Shown: positions 1-9,735, counted from the first letter of the stretch. The stretch is 64,000 bases of DNA from Candidatus Didemnitutus sp. (GCA_017991595.1 JAGOQJ010000002.1:249386-313385); one strand, 5' to 3'. The notes: generated by a model not told the origin, from the sequence alone. Made by a program: numbers and translations.

Positions 1-526
1 CCTCCGCGCCCGCACCACCGGCTTGAGTTACGGGAACTACAGCGCCGCCGGTCAAATCCTCCAATTCGTCGGCGGGGCGACCGTAATGCCGTGCGATGGC
101 TCGGGCGAGATCGTCGCGGGCCGCGATGCCGGGCACGACCGGTTGGCCGCAGACGTGGGCGAGGCTGTCGAGCACGTCGACGGCGAAGGGATCAGGCACA
201 GCGATCTGCACCGCGCCGTGGTCGCGGCCAACGGCGCAAACGCCGTGTTTCATGACGAAGGAGCGCGGCAGCAGGCCGAGCACTTCGCCGGAGATCTGGC
301 GGTCGCCGATCTCGTAGAACGGCATGCCGAATTCCTCGGCGAGGGCGCGGGCAAAGCGGCGCAGGTCCAAGGCCCCGGCGGCGACCAGCAGCGCCAGCAC
401 GCCCGGCACCTCGGTGGTGAGGTCCGTGTGGTCGGCGGCCTGCCGGCGGGCCTCCTCCACGGCGACGGCATCCACCAAGCCCTTTTCGAGGGCGAGCTGG
501 ATGATCTGGTCGTCGGCCGTGGTCAA
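1..526 (-). CDS. GspE/PilB-family secretion or pilus ATPase, N-terminal part (cut by left edge)
   Basis: Reading the minus strand from a TTG at 526 gives an open frame running off the left edge, about 175 codons. It begins MTTADDQIIQLALEKGLV and continues as an MshEN-like (T2SSE_N) domain: a helical repeat with 'LAEEFGMPFYEI', then a 'LGLLPRSF...GVCAVGRDHGAVQIAVPDP' stretch and a further helix pair ending 'IARHYGRP'. In this family the domain precedes a hexameric ATPase that powers type IV pilus assembly or type II secretion; the ATPase part lies outside the window. An in-frame GTG at 544 is an alternative start. It lies just downstream of rho on the same strand, with 17-34 bp between, so the two may be co-transcribed. 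PilB versus GspE cannot be decided here. Confidence 0.75.
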   Translation of the reverse strand, partial: MTTADDQIIQLALEKGLVDAVAVEEARRQAADHTDLTTEVPGVLALLVAAGALDLRRFARALAEEFGMPFYEIGDRQISGEVLGLLPRSFVMKHGVCAVGRDHGAVQIAVPDPFAVDVLDSLAHVCGQPVVPGIAARDDLARAIARHYGRPADELEDLTGGAVVPVTQAGGAGAE

Positions 527-560
527 AGGAAGGCGAGGCCGCACCCGCAGGAAGGCGGGC

Positions 561-2561
561 TCAGCGATTCAGGCTCAGCAGGAACTCGGCGTTGGTCTTC
601 GTCTTCTTCAGACGCTGGATCAGCATCTCGATGGAGTCCGCCGCGGGCACGCCCTGCATGGCGCGGCGCAGCGCGTAGATGCGCGCGAGCTCGTCGGGGT
701 GGTAGATGAGCTCTTCCTTGCGCGTGCCGGACTTGTCGATGTTGAGCGCGGGGAAGATGCGCTTGTTGACGAGGTCGCGATCGAGGTGGAGCTCCATGTT
801 GCCGGTGCCCTTGAATTCCTCGAAGATGATCTCGTCCATGCGCGAACCGGTGTCGACGAGCGCGGTGCCGAGGATGGTGAGCGAGCCAGCGCCCTCGATG
901 TTGCGCGCGGAACCGAAGAAGCGCTTCGGCTTCTGCAGCGCCGTGGCCTCGAGGCCGCCGGACATGATCTTGCCGGAGTTCGAGGCCAGCGCGTTGTAGG
1001 CGCGGGCCAGACGCGTGATGGAGTCGAGGAGGATGACGACGTGCTCGCCGAGCTCGACGAGGCGGCGGGCCTTCTCGATCACCATCTCCGCGCAGTGCAC
1101 GTGGCTCTCGGGGGTCTCGTCGAAGGTCGAGCTGACGACCTCGCCCTTGCAGTGGCGGCGGAAGTCGGTGACTTCCTCGGGGCGCTCGTCGATGAGCAGG
1201 ATGATGAGCTTCGCCTCGGGCGAGTTGGCCGCGATGGAGTTGGCGATGTTCTGCAGGAGCACCGTCTTGCCTGTGCGCGGCGGGGCGACGATCAGGCCAC
1301 GCTGGCCGAAGCCGACGGGCGTGATGATGTCGACCATGCGCATCGAGACATCCTTCGCGCCCTGCGATTCGAGCCAGATGCGCTTGAGCGGATAATAAGG
1401 CGTGAGCTCCTCGAACGGTTTGACCGAGGAGATGCCATCCGGCGCGCTGCCCATGACGGAGCGGATGCGCACGACGCTTGGGCAACGGTCGTTGCCCTGC
1501 GGGGCCTGCACCTGCACCTCGACGCGGTGGCCGCGCTTGAGGCCGAGTTTGCGGATGAAGATCTCGGGCAGGTAGGCGTTCTCGGGGAAGAGCCGGTAGT
1601 TCGTGAAGTCGTGGACGACGAAGCCGAAGCCGCGGTCCGTGAGGTCGATCCAGCCTTCGTCGAGCAGCGGGATCTTCTGCTCGGCGGCGGCGGCGAACAC
1701 GGCCGCGAGCAGCTGCTTTCGATTCGGCACGCCTTCGAACTTCGCGCCGAGCGCGCGCGCCTTCGCGCTGAGATCGGCGTGGCCGAGCGCGTAGAGCGAT
1801 TTCAGCCAGATCGGCTCGGCGGCCTGCGGGCTGGAAATTTCGTCGGAGGTCTTGGCGAGGGCCTCGAGGTCGGCGAAGCGCGCCGGATCGGGCAGCTCGC
1901 CGAAATAAATCTCGCCCTTGGGCGGAGGCGGTTGCGGCGGATGCTTAGGTTGGCCGCCGTTGCCGCCACCCTGCCCGCCTCCTCCATTGCCACCCCCGCC
2001 GTGCTTGTTCCACTTGCCGCGGAATTTCTTGTCGCGCCAGCGGTTGAATTTACCGCCGCCCTGCGGCTGAAAATCGCCACCGCCATCGCCGCCGGAGGAC
2101 TGGGCGTAATCGCCGCCCGCATCGCCGCCTTGGGCCGAGGCCATCGGAGCCGCTGGGGCCGGAGCGGGTGCCGAGGAGGGCTCGCGGGAAGGTGCGGCTG
2201 TCTGAGCCGGAGCCTCGGGAGCGGGCGCAGCTGCGGCCGGCTCGGACCGGCGGGACTCTTCGCGGCGAGGCTCCTCGCGCGCGGGCTCTTCCCGCCGCGG
2301 CTCTTCGGCGCGGCTTTCGACCGGGGCCTCCGCCTTGGGCGCGCGAGCGGAGCGCGCGGGACGCTCGGCGGGGGCGGCCGCTTTGGGCGCGGGCACCGGC
2401 TCGGCGGACGGGAGCAGCTCAGCCGTCGCCTCGGCCGCCGCCTTGGACTTGGAGCGGTAAAGGCGCGAACGGGTGCGCGGGCGTTTCTTCGATGCGTCGG
2501 TGCTGTCGGCCTTGGACGCGGTTGATGCGGTGTCCTCGTCGGACTTGGGGGGCAATGCCAT
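561..2561 (-). CDS. rho: Transcription termination factor Rho with long N-terminal extension
   Basis: Hexameric RNA-dependent ATPase helicase that ends transcription of untranslated RNA. The 666-residue product has a canonical C-terminal half: an RNA-binding cold-shock-like part ('[12 protein letters not shown]'), Walker A 'PPRTGKT' with GKT near residues 431-433, '[13 protein letters not shown]', and the R-loop/Q-loop region '[10 protein letters not shown]'. The E. coli protein is about 420 residues with its P-loop near 180, so roughly 250 extra residues precede the core. Residues 1-130 are rich in Ala, Glu, Arg, Ser and Pro; residues about 130-215 are rich in Gly and Asn with Lys/Arg patches. 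Both look disordered. It starts 12 nt after coaE ends on the same strand, so coupled expression is likely. Confidence 0.97.
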   Translation of the reverse strand: MALPPKSDEDTASTASKADSTDASKKRPRTRSRLYRSKSKAAAEATAELLPSAEPVPAPKAAAPAERPARSARAPKAEAPVESRAEEPRREEPAREEPRREESRRSEPAAAAPAPEAPAQTAAPSREPSSAPAPAPAAPMASAQGGDAGGDYAQSSGGDGGGDFQPQGGGKFNRWRDKKFRGKWNKHGGGGNGGGGQGGGNGGQPKHPPQPPPPKGEIYFGELPDPARFADLEALAKTSDEISSPQAAEPIWLKSLYALGHADLSAKARALGAKFEGVPNRKQLLAAVFAAAAEQKIPLLDEGWIDLTDRGFGFVVHDFTNYRLFPENAYLPEIFIRKLGLKRGHRVEVQVQAPQGNDRCPSVVRIRSVMGSAPDGISSVKPFEELTPYYPLKRIWLESQGAKDVSMRMVDIITPVGFGQRGLIVAPPRTGKTVLLQNIANSIAANSPEAKLIILLIDERPEEVTDFRRHCKGEVVSSTFDETPESHVHCAEMVIEKARRLVELGEHVVILLDSITRLARAYNALASNSGKIMSGGLEATALQKPKRFFGSARNIEGAGSLTILGTALVDTGSRMDEIIFEEFKGTGNMELHLDRDLVNKRIFPALNIDKSGTRKEELIYHPDELARIYALRRAMQGVPAADSIEMLIQRLKKTKTNAEFLLSLNR

Positions 2562-2573
2562 TGCGGATGCCGG

Positions 2574-3185
2574 TCAGTGGTTGTGGAAGGGAGGGAGGCG
2601 ACGGGCCAGTTCGCTGACTTGCTCGCGCAAGAATCCGAGGGTTCCGTCGTTCAGGAGAACGAAATCAGCCAGCTCGCATTTTCGCGCCAGGGGCAGTTGC
2701 TTGGCGAGGCGCTGGCGGGCGATCCCGAGGGGGACACCGCGTTGCTCCAGCCGCCTTAGTTGCAGAGCGGAGTCTGTGGTCACGCAAACCGTGAAATCAA
2801 ATCTATTCTCCAAGCCCTTCTCGAAGAGCAGCGGCACCTCGACGATGAAGCGCTCGCCCGTCGCCGCCGCGTAGATGCGCTCCCAATGTGCGTGCAGCCG
2901 CGGGTGGAGCAGCTCCTCCAACCACCCCAGCGCCGCGTCGTCGGCAAAGACCACCGCGCCCAGCCGCGCCCGATCGATCTGCTCGTCGCGCGCGTCGAAC
3001 ACCCCGCGGCCGAACCGCGCGCGGACCGCCGCCTTCACTTCATCGCTCGGCAAGAGCACCTCGCGCACCACTTGGTCGGCGTCCAGGCGCACAAAGCCGT
3101 GCTCGGTGAACAAGGCTGCAGCCGTGGATTTGCCGCTCCCCATCCCTCCCGTCAGACCGACGATCAGGTTACCTCCCGTGCCCAT
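2574..3185 (-). CDS. coaE: Dephospho-CoA kinase
   Basis: Cytosolic enzyme for the last step of coenzyme A synthesis, phosphorylating the 3'-hydroxyl of dephospho-CoA with ATP. The 203-residue length is normal for the family. The P-loop is GGMGSGKST at residues 13-21; 'RLDADQVVREVL' is the conserved segment after it, and 'VEVPLLFEKGLE' is the CoA-domain signature. Transcription is leftward into rho with a 12-nt gap; the HD-domain gene on the other side is divergent, so the 3186-3261 gap should carry both promoters. Confidence 0.95.
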   Translation of the reverse strand: MGTGGNLIVGLTGGMGSGKSTAAALFTEHGFVRLDADQVVREVLLPSDEVKAAVRARFGRGVFDARDEQIDRARLGAVVFADDAALGWLEELLHPRLHAHWERIYAAATGERFIVEVPLLFEKGLENRFDFTVCVTTDSALQLRRLEQRGVPLGIARQRLAKQLPLARKCELADFVLLNDGTLGFLREQVSELARRLPPFHNH

Positions 3186-3261
3186 GCGTGATGATGCGTA
3201 GAATTAGCCCACATAACGGCCTTGCCCAAGAGCGGGCAAACCCTATTTGTGAGCCATCCTA

Positions 3262-4122
3262 ATGGCCCTGCCCCACGCCGTAGATACCACGAACCCGGAC
3301 GAGGTGTATCGCCACGTCATTGGGGTTTTCTCCTCACACGGATGGCGTGAGAGCCAAGCCTTGATGGAGATTTTGTTTCGCGACATCGCCCGTCTTTTCC
3401 GCGGCGAGTGGCCCGGCTACATGGCGTGCGACATGCGCTATCACGATTTCCAGCACACGCTCCAAGCGACCGTGTGCATCGTCGATCTCGTCGACGGCCA
3501 GCACCGTGCCGGCGCCACGCCGCACCTCGACCGGCGCGAGGCGGAGAAAGCCGTCGCCGCCGCGTTGCTGCACGACAGCGGCTTCATCAAGCGCACGCAC
3601 GAGCCCGCCGGCACGGGTGCGAAATACACCTTCGTGCACGAACAGCGCAGCTGCGAATTCGCCCGCGCCTACCTGCCGACCATCGGCTTCGCTCCCGCCG
3701 AGGTCGACGACGTCTGCGCCGCCATCGGTTGCACCGGCCCGCGCAACCGCATCAGCACCCAGACCTTCAGCGGCCCGACCAACCGGCTCATCGCCTGCAT
3801 GCTCGTCACGGCCGATTACCTCGCGCAGCTCGCCGCCGCGGACTACCCCGACGAGCTCGACATCCTCTACGCAGAGTTCGCCGAGGCCTACGACCACGAG
3901 AATCTCCCGCCGGAAAAGCGCCTCTTCAAGAGCGCACGCGACCTGAAGCAGAAGACCCCTGATTTTTGGGAAAAATACGCGCGCCCCATGCTCGACACCG
4001 AGGCCGACGGCGTGCATCGCTATCTCACAGTCACGGGCCAACCCAATTTCTACCTGCAGGCGGTCGAAGCCAACATCGCGGAGATCCGCCGCCGGCTGCA
4101 GGCGGAGATGGCGCAAACCTAA
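3262..4122 (+). CDS. HD-domain phosphohydrolase/phosphodiesterase-like protein
   Basis: A 286-residue soluble protein. It shows a metal-ligand pattern of the HD/PDEase superfamily: 'YHDFQHT' at residues 60-66 (His61, His65), 'LLHDSGF' with His104-Asp105, and a later 'TADYLAQL' that can supply the last Asp. The 'YH-x3-H' opening resembles class I cyclic-nucleotide phosphodiesterases more than the RelA/SpoT type, but I cannot name the substrate. There is no signal peptide or membrane segment. It is divergent from coaE and lies 21 bp before the YifB-like gene on the same strand, so the two probably form a short operon. Confidence 0.7.
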   Translation: MALPHAVDTTNPDEVYRHVIGVFSSHGWRESQALMEILFRDIARLFRGEWPGYMACDMRYHDFQHTLQATVCIVDLVDGQHRAGATPHLDRREAEKAVAAALLHDSGFIKRTHEPAGTGAKYTFVHEQRSCEFARAYLPTIGFAPAEVDDVCAAIGCTGPRNRISTQTFSGPTNRLIACMLVTADYLAQLAAADYPDELDILYAEFAEAYDHENLPPEKRLFKSARDLKQKTPDFWEKYARPMLDTEADGVHRYLTVTGQPNFYLQAVEANIAEIRRRLQAEMAQT

Positions 4123-4143
4123 TCCCCGCCTCCCGTCAGACTG

Positions 4144-5688
4144 ATGCTCGCCACCATCTGCTCGGCGGCGCTGGTCGGCATCGATGCCGTGCCCGTGTCC
4201 GTCGAGGTCAACACCGGTGAAACCGGTGAGCCCAAGCTCATCCTCGTCGGGCTGCCCGACGCCGCCGTCAAGGAGTCCGACGATCGTGTCTTCTCCGCGC
4301 TCAGCAACTCGGGCTTCCGCATGCCGCGCACGCGCACCACGATCAACCTCGCGCCGGGCGACCTGCGCAAGGAAGGCGCGCTCTACGACCTGCCCATCGC
4401 ACTCGGCATCCTCGTCGCCGACGGCACCATCCAGAACGCCCGGCTCGAGGACTTCCTCATCGCCGGCGAATTGAGCCTCTCCGGCGCCACGCGCGCCGTC
4501 AAAGGCGGCCTTGCCTTCGCCGTGCTCGCCCGCGCCTCCGGCAAACGCGCCCTCATCCTGCCGCCCGTCACCGCCGAGGAAGCCGCGCTCGTCGAGGGCG
4601 TCCAAGTCTATGCCGTGCGCTCGCTCGACGAAGCCAAGCGCTTCCTCTCCGGCGAGACGCCGCTCCGCCCCGTCGCGCCCCGCTCGCCCGCCGCCGCGAC
4701 GGCTGCCGCGGCACACGCGGACACGCAGGCGGATTTCTCCGAGATCAAGGGCCAGCACGCCGTCCGCCGCGCCGTCGAGGTCGCTGTCGCAGGCGGACAC
4801 AATCTCCTGATGCTCGGACCGCCCGGCTCCGGCAAATCCATGATCGCAAAACGCGTGCCCACGATCATGCCGCGCCCGTCGCTCGACGAGTTCCTCGACA
4901 TCCTCCGCATCCACTCCGCCGCCGGCCACACGATCAATGGCGAGGTGCGCTTCCTCGAACGCCCTGCCCGCGCCCCGCATCACACCATCTCCGATGTCGG
5001 CCTGCTCGGCGGCGGCGCGATCCCCGGTCCCGGCGAAATCTCGCTCGCGCACCACGGCATCCTCTTCCTCGACGAGTTGCCGGAGTTCAAACGCTCCGCC
5101 CTCGAAGTGCTCCGGCAGCCCTTGGAAGACGGCCACGTCACCATCTCGCGCAGCGCCGGCAAGGTCACCCTGCCCTGCCACTTCATGCTCGTCGCCGCGA
5201 TGAATCCTTGTCCTTGCGGCTACTTGGGCGACCCGAAACACGAATGCCGCTGCTCGCCCTCGCAGATCCAACGTTACCGCAACCGCATCAGCGGCCCCTT
5301 GCTCGATCGCATCGACATCCACGTCGAGGCACCGGCGCTCTCGCTCACGGAGCTGCGCAACGACCAGCCCGCCGAAGCCTCGTCCGCCATCCGCGCCCGC
5401 GTCGAGGCGGCCCGCGAGCGCCAGCGTGCGCGCTTCGCCGGCTCGCGCACCGCCGCCAACGCCCGCATGTCGCCCGCGCAACTCAAGCGCTTCAGCGCGC
5501 TCGACCCCGCGCTCGGCGACCTGTTGCAGCAGGCTATGGAACAGCTCTCGCTCTCCGCGCGCGCCTACGATCGCATCCTCAAGGTCGCCCGCACCATCGC
5601 CGATCTCGCCGAAGCCGAGAAGATCGCCGCACCGCACCTGCTCGAGGCCATCCAATACCGCTCGCTCGACCGCAACGTGTTCTACTGA
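4144..5688 (+). CDS. YifB/ComM-family magnesium-chelatase-like AAA+ ATPase
   Basis: A 514-residue AAA+ protein. It opens with a Lon-protease-like S5 fold ('[18 protein letters not shown]'), followed by the ATPase: Walker A GPPGSGKS at residues 225-232, Walker B 'LFLDELPEF' with Asp near 310, and the Mg-chelatase-type insert '[10 protein letters not shown]' and '[11 protein letters not shown]'. The C-terminal Mg_chelatase_C helical domain ends '[15 protein letters not shown]'. ComM members promote branch migration during natural transformation in gammaproteobacteria; whether this protein does so here is unknown. Full length, ATG start 21 bp after the HD-domain gene. Confidence 0.93.
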   Translation: MLATICSAALVGIDAVPVSVEVNTGETGEPKLILVGLPDAAVKESDDRVFSALSNSGFRMPRTRTTINLAPGDLRKEGALYDLPIALGILVADGTIQNARLEDFLIAGELSLSGATRAVKGGLAFAVLARASGKRALILPPVTAEEAALVEGVQVYAVRSLDEAKRFLSGETPLRPVAPRSPAAATAAAAHADTQADFSEIKGQHAVRRAVEVAVAGGHNLLMLGPPGSGKSMIAKRVPTIMPRPSLDEFLDILRIHSAAGHTINGEVRFLERPARAPHHTISDVGLLGGGAIPGPGEISLAHHGILFLDELPEFKRSALEVLRQPLEDGHVTISRSAGKVTLPCHFMLVAAMNPCPCGYLGDPKHECRCSPSQIQRYRNRISGPLLDRIDIHVEAPALSLTELRNDQPAEASSAIRARVEAARERQRARFAGSRTAANARMSPAQLKRFSALDPALGDLLQQAMEQLSLSARAYDRILKVARTIADLAEAEKIAAPHLLEAIQYRSLDRNVFY

Positions 5689-5910
5689 ACCCCGGCAGCG
5701 ATCCGTGTCGCTCCATCCTGGCGGAGGAATGCGCCGCGCCACTTGCCTCCGCACCCGGCAGCGCCCGCAGCGCGCCGCGGCGCGCCGCGGCAGATTTGCC
5801 GTTGAGTTCCCGCCGCACGCTGTGAGCAAATCGCGTGTGCGCCGCCTCCTTCTTTTTTCTCCCGCGACTGCCGGCCAAGAGCCACAGGCGCACGCGGCGG
5901 CCTCCTGACC

Positions 5911-7806
5911 ATGTGTGGCATCGCAGGCATCGTCTCTCCCCGGCTGGCGCCGGTTGACCGTGAGGCAGCGATCGCACGGATGATTCGTCGTCAGCGTCAT
6001 CGCGGCCCGGACGACGACGGCCTCGTTTCCTCCGGCTCCGCCACGCTGGGCATGTGCCGCCTCGCGATCTTCGATCCGGCCCACGGCCACCAGCCGATGA
6101 GTTCGCCCGACGGGCGATTCCACCTTGTCTTCAACGGCGCGCTCTACAACCACGCCGCGCTCCGCGCCGAGCTCGCCGCCGGCGGCTGGAGCTTTCGCAC
6201 GCACTGCGACACCGAGGTGCTGCTCGCCGCCTTCGCGCAACACGGCGCGGCTTGCCTGCGCCGCCTGCGGGGCATGTTCGCCTTCGCCGTCTGGGATCGC
6301 GACCAGCGCACGCTCTTCGTCGCGCGCGATCCGCTCGGCATCAAACCACTCTACTACACCCGGCTGCCGGACGACACTTTTGTCTTCGCGTCGGAACTTA
6401 ACGCGCTCCTGGCCAGCGGCGTCGTGCCCGCGGAAGTCGATCCCGTCGCCATCGGCGACTTCCTCGCCTGGTTCGCCGTGCCCGCGCCGCGCACGCTCTA
6501 CCGCGGCATCGCCAATCTCCCGCCCGGCCACTCGCTGCAAGTCGATGCCAATGGCCGCGTGCAAACGGAAGCGTGGTGGCGACTGCCCGGCACTTCGGCG
6601 CAGCCGGGCAACGTCACGCGCAGCGAGATCATCGCCGGCCTGCGCGCGCAGCTCGCGGAGTCGATCCGCGCCCACCAACTCGCGGACGTGCCCGTCGGCG
6701 CATTCCTTTCCGGTGGACTCGATTCGAGTGCCATCGTCGGCCTCATGGCCGCCAGCGGCGCGCGCCGGCTGAAGACCTTCTCCATCGTGTTTCATGAGGA
6801 AGAATTCTCCGAACGCGACGCGGCGCGTTTCGTCGCAGCGGAGTTCGGTTGCGAACACCATGAGCGTCTGCTCACGGGTGCCGAGCTCGCCGCCGATCTG
6901 CCGCGCATCGTGGCGGCGTTCGATCAGCCGACGGGCGACGGCATCAACACCTACTACGCGAGCCAGGCCGCCCACGCAGGCGGTGTGAAGGTCGCGCTCT
7001 CCGGGCTCGGTGGCGACGAGTTGTTCGGCGGCTACCCGTCGTTCCGCGACATGCCCCGGCTCGCGCGACTGCTTCCGCTCTGGCGCAACGTCCCGCGCCG
7101 GCTGCGCGCGCCCGTGTTGCACTGGCTGCAAGGCAGCGGCAGCCGAAGGCGCAAGCTCGCCGACTTCCTCGCGCACGCGCGCGACCTGCACGAGCTCTGT
7201 TCGCTCCGGCGCCGCGTGCTCTCCGAACCGCTGCGCCTCTCGTTGCTCGCCCCCGAGGCGCGCCGGCTCGCACAACGCCAAGGCGCCAATCACCCGATGC
7301 TCGACGATTTCGTATTCGAGCTCGACGGCGCCGACGCGAACCGGACGGTCAGCGCCTGGGAAATGCGCACTTACATGGCGGACGTGCTGCTGCGCGACAG
7401 CGACGTGATGAGCATGGCGCACGGGCTCGAACTGCGCGTGCCCTTCGTCGACGTGCCACTGATCGAGTGGTGGTGGCGCCAACCTGCCGCCGTGCGCCAC
7501 GACGTCCTGCAACCGAAGAGCGCCCTCGCCGACGCCGTGGCCGACATCGTCCCCGCAGCGATCCGGCGGCGCCGCAAGCAAGGCTTCTCGCTGCCGCTCG
7601 CCCAATGGATGCGCGCGGAGCTGCGTCCCTACCTCGAGGAAACCTTCGCCGACGCCGCGCTCGCACGCTGCCCGTGGCTCGACGCCGCCGTCGTGCAACG
7701 CCTGTGGCGCGACTACGCCGCCGGACAAACGCCGGACAACTGGTCGCGCGTCTGGACGCTCGCGATGCTGGTCGCCTTCCTCAATCGTCCTCGCACCGCG
7801 CCGTGA
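5911..7806 (+). CDS. asnB: Asparagine synthase (glutamine-hydrolysing)
   Basis: A 631-residue two-domain amidotransferase that transfers ammonia from glutamine to aspartate or, in polysaccharide loci, possibly to a sugar carboxylate. The start is fixed by Cys2 of MCGIAGIV, the glutaminase nucleophile after Met removal. The synthetase domain has the pyrophosphate loop SGGLDSSA near residue 267 and 'ALSGLGGDELFGGYP'. Its TGA overlaps the GTG of the glycosyltransferase by 4 nt, tying the two together. The 222-bp gap upstream holds no gene, only a tandem CGCGCCGCGG repeat and a short pyrimidine run. A role in free asparagine synthesis is equally possible. Confidence 0.93.
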   Translation: MCGIAGIVSPRLAPVDREAAIARMIRRQRHRGPDDDGLVSSGSATLGMCRLAIFDPAHGHQPMSSPDGRFHLVFNGALYNHAALRAELAAGGWSFRTHCDTEVLLAAFAQHGAACLRRLRGMFAFAVWDRDQRTLFVARDPLGIKPLYYTRLPDDTFVFASELNALLASGVVPAEVDPVAIGDFLAWFAVPAPRTLYRGIANLPPGHSLQVDANGRVQTEAWWRLPGTSAQPGNVTRSEIIAGLRAQLAESIRAHQLADVPVGAFLSGGLDSSAIVGLMAASGARRLKTFSIVFHEEEFSERDAARFVAAEFGCEHHERLLTGAELAADLPRIVAAFDQPTGDGINTYYASQAAHAGGVKVALSGLGGDELFGGYPSFRDMPRLARLLPLWRNVPRRLRAPVLHWLQGSGSRRRKLADFLAHARDLHELCSLRRRVLSEPLRLSLLAPEARRLAQRQGANHPMLDDFVFELDGADANRTVSAWEMRTYMADVLLRDSDVMSMAHGLELRVPFVDVPLIEWWWRQPAAVRHDVLQPKSALADAVADIVPAAIRRRRKQGFSLPLAQWMRAELRPYLEETFADAALARCPWLDAAVVQRLWRDYAAGQTPDNWSRVWTLAMLVAFLNRPRTAP

Positions 7807-8930
7807 AGACCCTGCTGATCACTCCCGACCTGTTTGGCAGCGAAGGCGGCATCGCCCGCATCATGCGTCTCTATTTGCGTGCGCTCGGCGAGTTTGCCGG
7901 TCCGACCGACACGCTCCGCTCGTGCACCCTGCTCGACGCCGGCAATCCCGCAGCCCGCGCGCGCGCCGTGGGCGGCCCGCACCTGCGCTCGCACCGGCAC
8001 AGCCACGGCAGCCGGCTGCACTTCACCGGCCAGGTGCTGCAGGCCGCGCTCGACACCGACCTGCTGATCTCGGGCCACCTGCACTTCCTGCCGCTGGCGT
8101 GGATCGCAAGCCGCTTTCAACCGCGGCTGCGCTACTGCCTCGTCGCGCACGGCATCGAGGTGTGGCGACCGTTCTCGTGGCTCGAACGCCTCGCCTTGAG
8201 CGGCGCCGAGCGCATCTTCTGCGTGAGCAATTACACGCGGCGCCAAATGCTGCGCTTCCATCCCGGACTCGAGCCGTGCCGCCTCGTCGTCGTGCCCAAT
8301 ACTTTCGATCCGCAATTCAGCAGCGTGGAACCGAACGAGCCCACGACACCGGCCGGCTCTGCGACGGGACCGCGCATCCTCGTCGTCTCGCGGCTGTTGT
8401 CCAGCGACCCTTACAAAGGCGTCGACACCGTCATCGAGGCGATGCCGCGCGTCCTGTCGTCGCACCCGGGCGCGACGCTGCGCATCGTGGGCGGCGGCGA
8501 CGATCGCCCGCGCTTGGAAGCGCTCGCCGCCGAGCGCCACTTGGGCGCGGCCGTGACTTTCCTCGGCGCCGTGGACGATGCGACCCTGCGCGCCGAATAC
8601 CGGCACTGCGACCTGTTCGCCCTGCCCAGTCGCAAGGAAGGCTTCGGCCTCGTTTACCTCGAAGCGATGACTTACGGGAAACCCTGCATCGCCGCGCGCG
8701 CCGGCGGAGCGCCCGAGGTCGTCAACCGCACCGTCGGCGAACTGGTCGACTACGGCGCCACCGATCAGATCGCCGCCGCCGTCCATGCGCTCGTGCGGCA
8801 TCCCCGCGATCCCGTCGCGCTGCGCGCGCATGCCGCGGAGTTTTCGTTTCCCCGTTTCCGTGCCCGCCTCGCCGCCGAGTTGCAAGCGATCGCCGCCGCC
8901 CGCGAGGACCGCGGCGTCCCGGTCATTTAA
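7803..8930 (+). CDS. Glycosyltransferase, GT4 family
   Basis: A 375-residue GT-B fold enzyme. The start is the GTG at 7803 overlapping the asnB stop; the frame is open further upstream but only as antisense-like reading inside asnB. The N-terminal half starts 'VKTLLITPDLFGSEGGIARIM', a typical glycine-rich acceptor-side loop. The C-terminal half has 'ILVVSRLLSSDPYKG', 'LRIVGGGDDRPRLE' and the donor-binding E-x7-E in 'KEGFGLVYLEAM'. It probably uses a nucleotide sugar to extend a lipid-linked or surface glycan. There is no other polysaccharide gene within 14 kb, so with asnB it forms an isolated two-gene unit. Confidence 0.9.
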   Translation: MKTLLITPDLFGSEGGIARIMRLYLRALGEFAGPTDTLRSCTLLDAGNPAARARAVGGPHLRSHRHSHGSRLHFTGQVLQAALDTDLLISGHLHFLPLAWIASRFQPRLRYCLVAHGIEVWRPFSWLERLALSGAERIFCVSNYTRRQMLRFHPGLEPCRLVVVPNTFDPQFSSVEPNEPTTPAGSATGPRILVVSRLLSSDPYKGVDTVIEAMPRVLSSHPGATLRIVGGGDDRPRLEALAAERHLGAAVTFLGAVDDATLRAEYRHCDLFALPSRKEGFGLVYLEAMTYGKPCIAARAGGAPEVVNRTVGELVDYGATDQIAAAVHALVRHPRDPVALRAHAAEFSFPRFRARLAAELQAIAAAREDRGVPVI

Positions 8931-8956
8931 CTCCGCCCGCACCGGGCGGGCGGCAT

Positions 8957-9011
8957 TCTCAAGCCGCCGGCAAAGGCTCTCATTCCCCTCACCTGCCGCG
9001 TGTGCTACGCT
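8957..9011 (+). promoter_or_regulatory. Tandem TCTCA operator plus -10-like box of the SGNH esterase gene
   Basis: Direct repeats TCTCAAG at 8957 and TCTCATT at 8978 are 21 bp apart. A TACGCT hexamer follows at 9006, 28 nt after the start of the second half-site. The spacer contains CCGGCAAAGG, nearly repeated in the beta-mannosidase operator. The same layout occurs at three other promoters of this locus, so it is read as an AraC/XylR-type activator site with the second half-site over the -35 region. It would place the transcript start near 9018, just before the ATG at 9022. Confidence 0.65.
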
Positions 9012-9021
9012 GCGTCTCAGC

Positions 9022-9735
9022 ATGCATTCCCCTGGCCACCCCTTCGCTCTGGTTCTGCGCAGCTTGGCGTTGCTGCTCGCCGTCATCGGCACAACGTTGT
9101 CCGTCCACGCCGACCCGGCGCGCTGGGAGACGGAAATCGCCCGGCTCGTCGCGCAGGATGTCGGGGTGCAAGCCGACGTGGTGTTCGTCGGCAGCTCCTC
9201 GATTCGCATGTGGCGAACGCTGGCGAACGATTTTCCCGGCGTGCGCGTCCTCAACCGTGGCTTCGGCGGCTCGCACCTTGAGGACAGCGTGTTCTATTTC
9301 GACCGCCTTGTGCTGCCGCACACCCCGCGCGTCGTGGTGCTCTACGCGGGCGAAAATGACATCTCGGCCGGCATGACGCCGGAGCGCGTGCTGGCGGACT
9401 TCCGTGCCTTCCGCGCCCGACTGCATGAAGCGTTGCCCGCGACCCACCTGATCTACCTTTCCTGCAAACCCAGCCCCTCGCGTGCGCGCCACCGCGACGG
9501 GATGCGCAAGACCAATGACCTCATCGCCGCCGAGTGCGCCGCGGACCCGCTCGCCACCTTCGTCGACATCTTCACGCCGATGCTTGATGCCGCCGGGGAG
9601 CCGCGGGCGGAGCTTTTCATCACGGACCGGCTGCACATGAACGCCACGGGCTATGCGCTCTGGACGAGCCTGCTCACCCCGCACTTGCAAGCCGCGTTGT
9701 CTGCCGCGCCCACGCCGCCCGTGCAGAATCGCTGA
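9022..9735 (+). CDS. Secreted SGNH/GDSL-type esterase
   Basis: A 237-residue exported hydrolase. The ATG at 9022 is chosen because it is followed directly by a signal peptide (hydrophobic 'LVLRSLALLLAVIG', likely cut after 'SVHA'); the open frame extends upstream but overlaps the glycosyltransferase. SGNH blocks are visible: block I 'FVGSSSIRMW' at about 55-64 (nucleophile probably Ser59), block II Gly in 'GFGGSHLED', block III Asn in 'YAGENDIS', and block V D-x2-H in 'TDRLHMN'. Members act on acyl esters; next to the AXE1 esterase and beta-mannosidase it most likely removes acetyl groups from a hemicellulose. Confidence 0.88.
   Translation: MHSPGHPFALVLRSLALLLAVIGTTLSVHADPARWETEIARLVAQDVGVQADVVFVGSSSIRMWRTLANDFPGVRVLNRGFGGSHLEDSVFYFDRLVLPHTPRVVVLYAGENDISAGMTPERVLADFRAFRARLHEALPATHLIYLSCKPSPSRARHRDGMRKTNDLIAAECAADPLATFVDIFTPMLDAAGEPRAELFITDRLHMNATGYALWTSLLTPHLQAALSAAPTPPVQNR

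Noticed and set aside
324-2525. A 733-codon plus-strand frame over rho
   Set aside because: Rho on the minus strand has complete catalytic motifs; this frame is Arg/Ala/Leu-rich shadow.
5761-5801. Hairpin-like CGGCA/TGCCG and CGCGCCGCGG tandem before asnB as a terminator
   Set aside because: The stem is only 5 bp, there is no T-run next to it, and GC-rich chance pairing is expected here.
3334-7728. A 1464-codon open frame on the minus strand
   Set aside because: It lies antisense to the HD-domain, YifB-like and asnB genes, all with clear motifs. Its translation is Arg/Ala/Glu/Gly-rich with no domain, as expected for antisense reading of high-GC codons.
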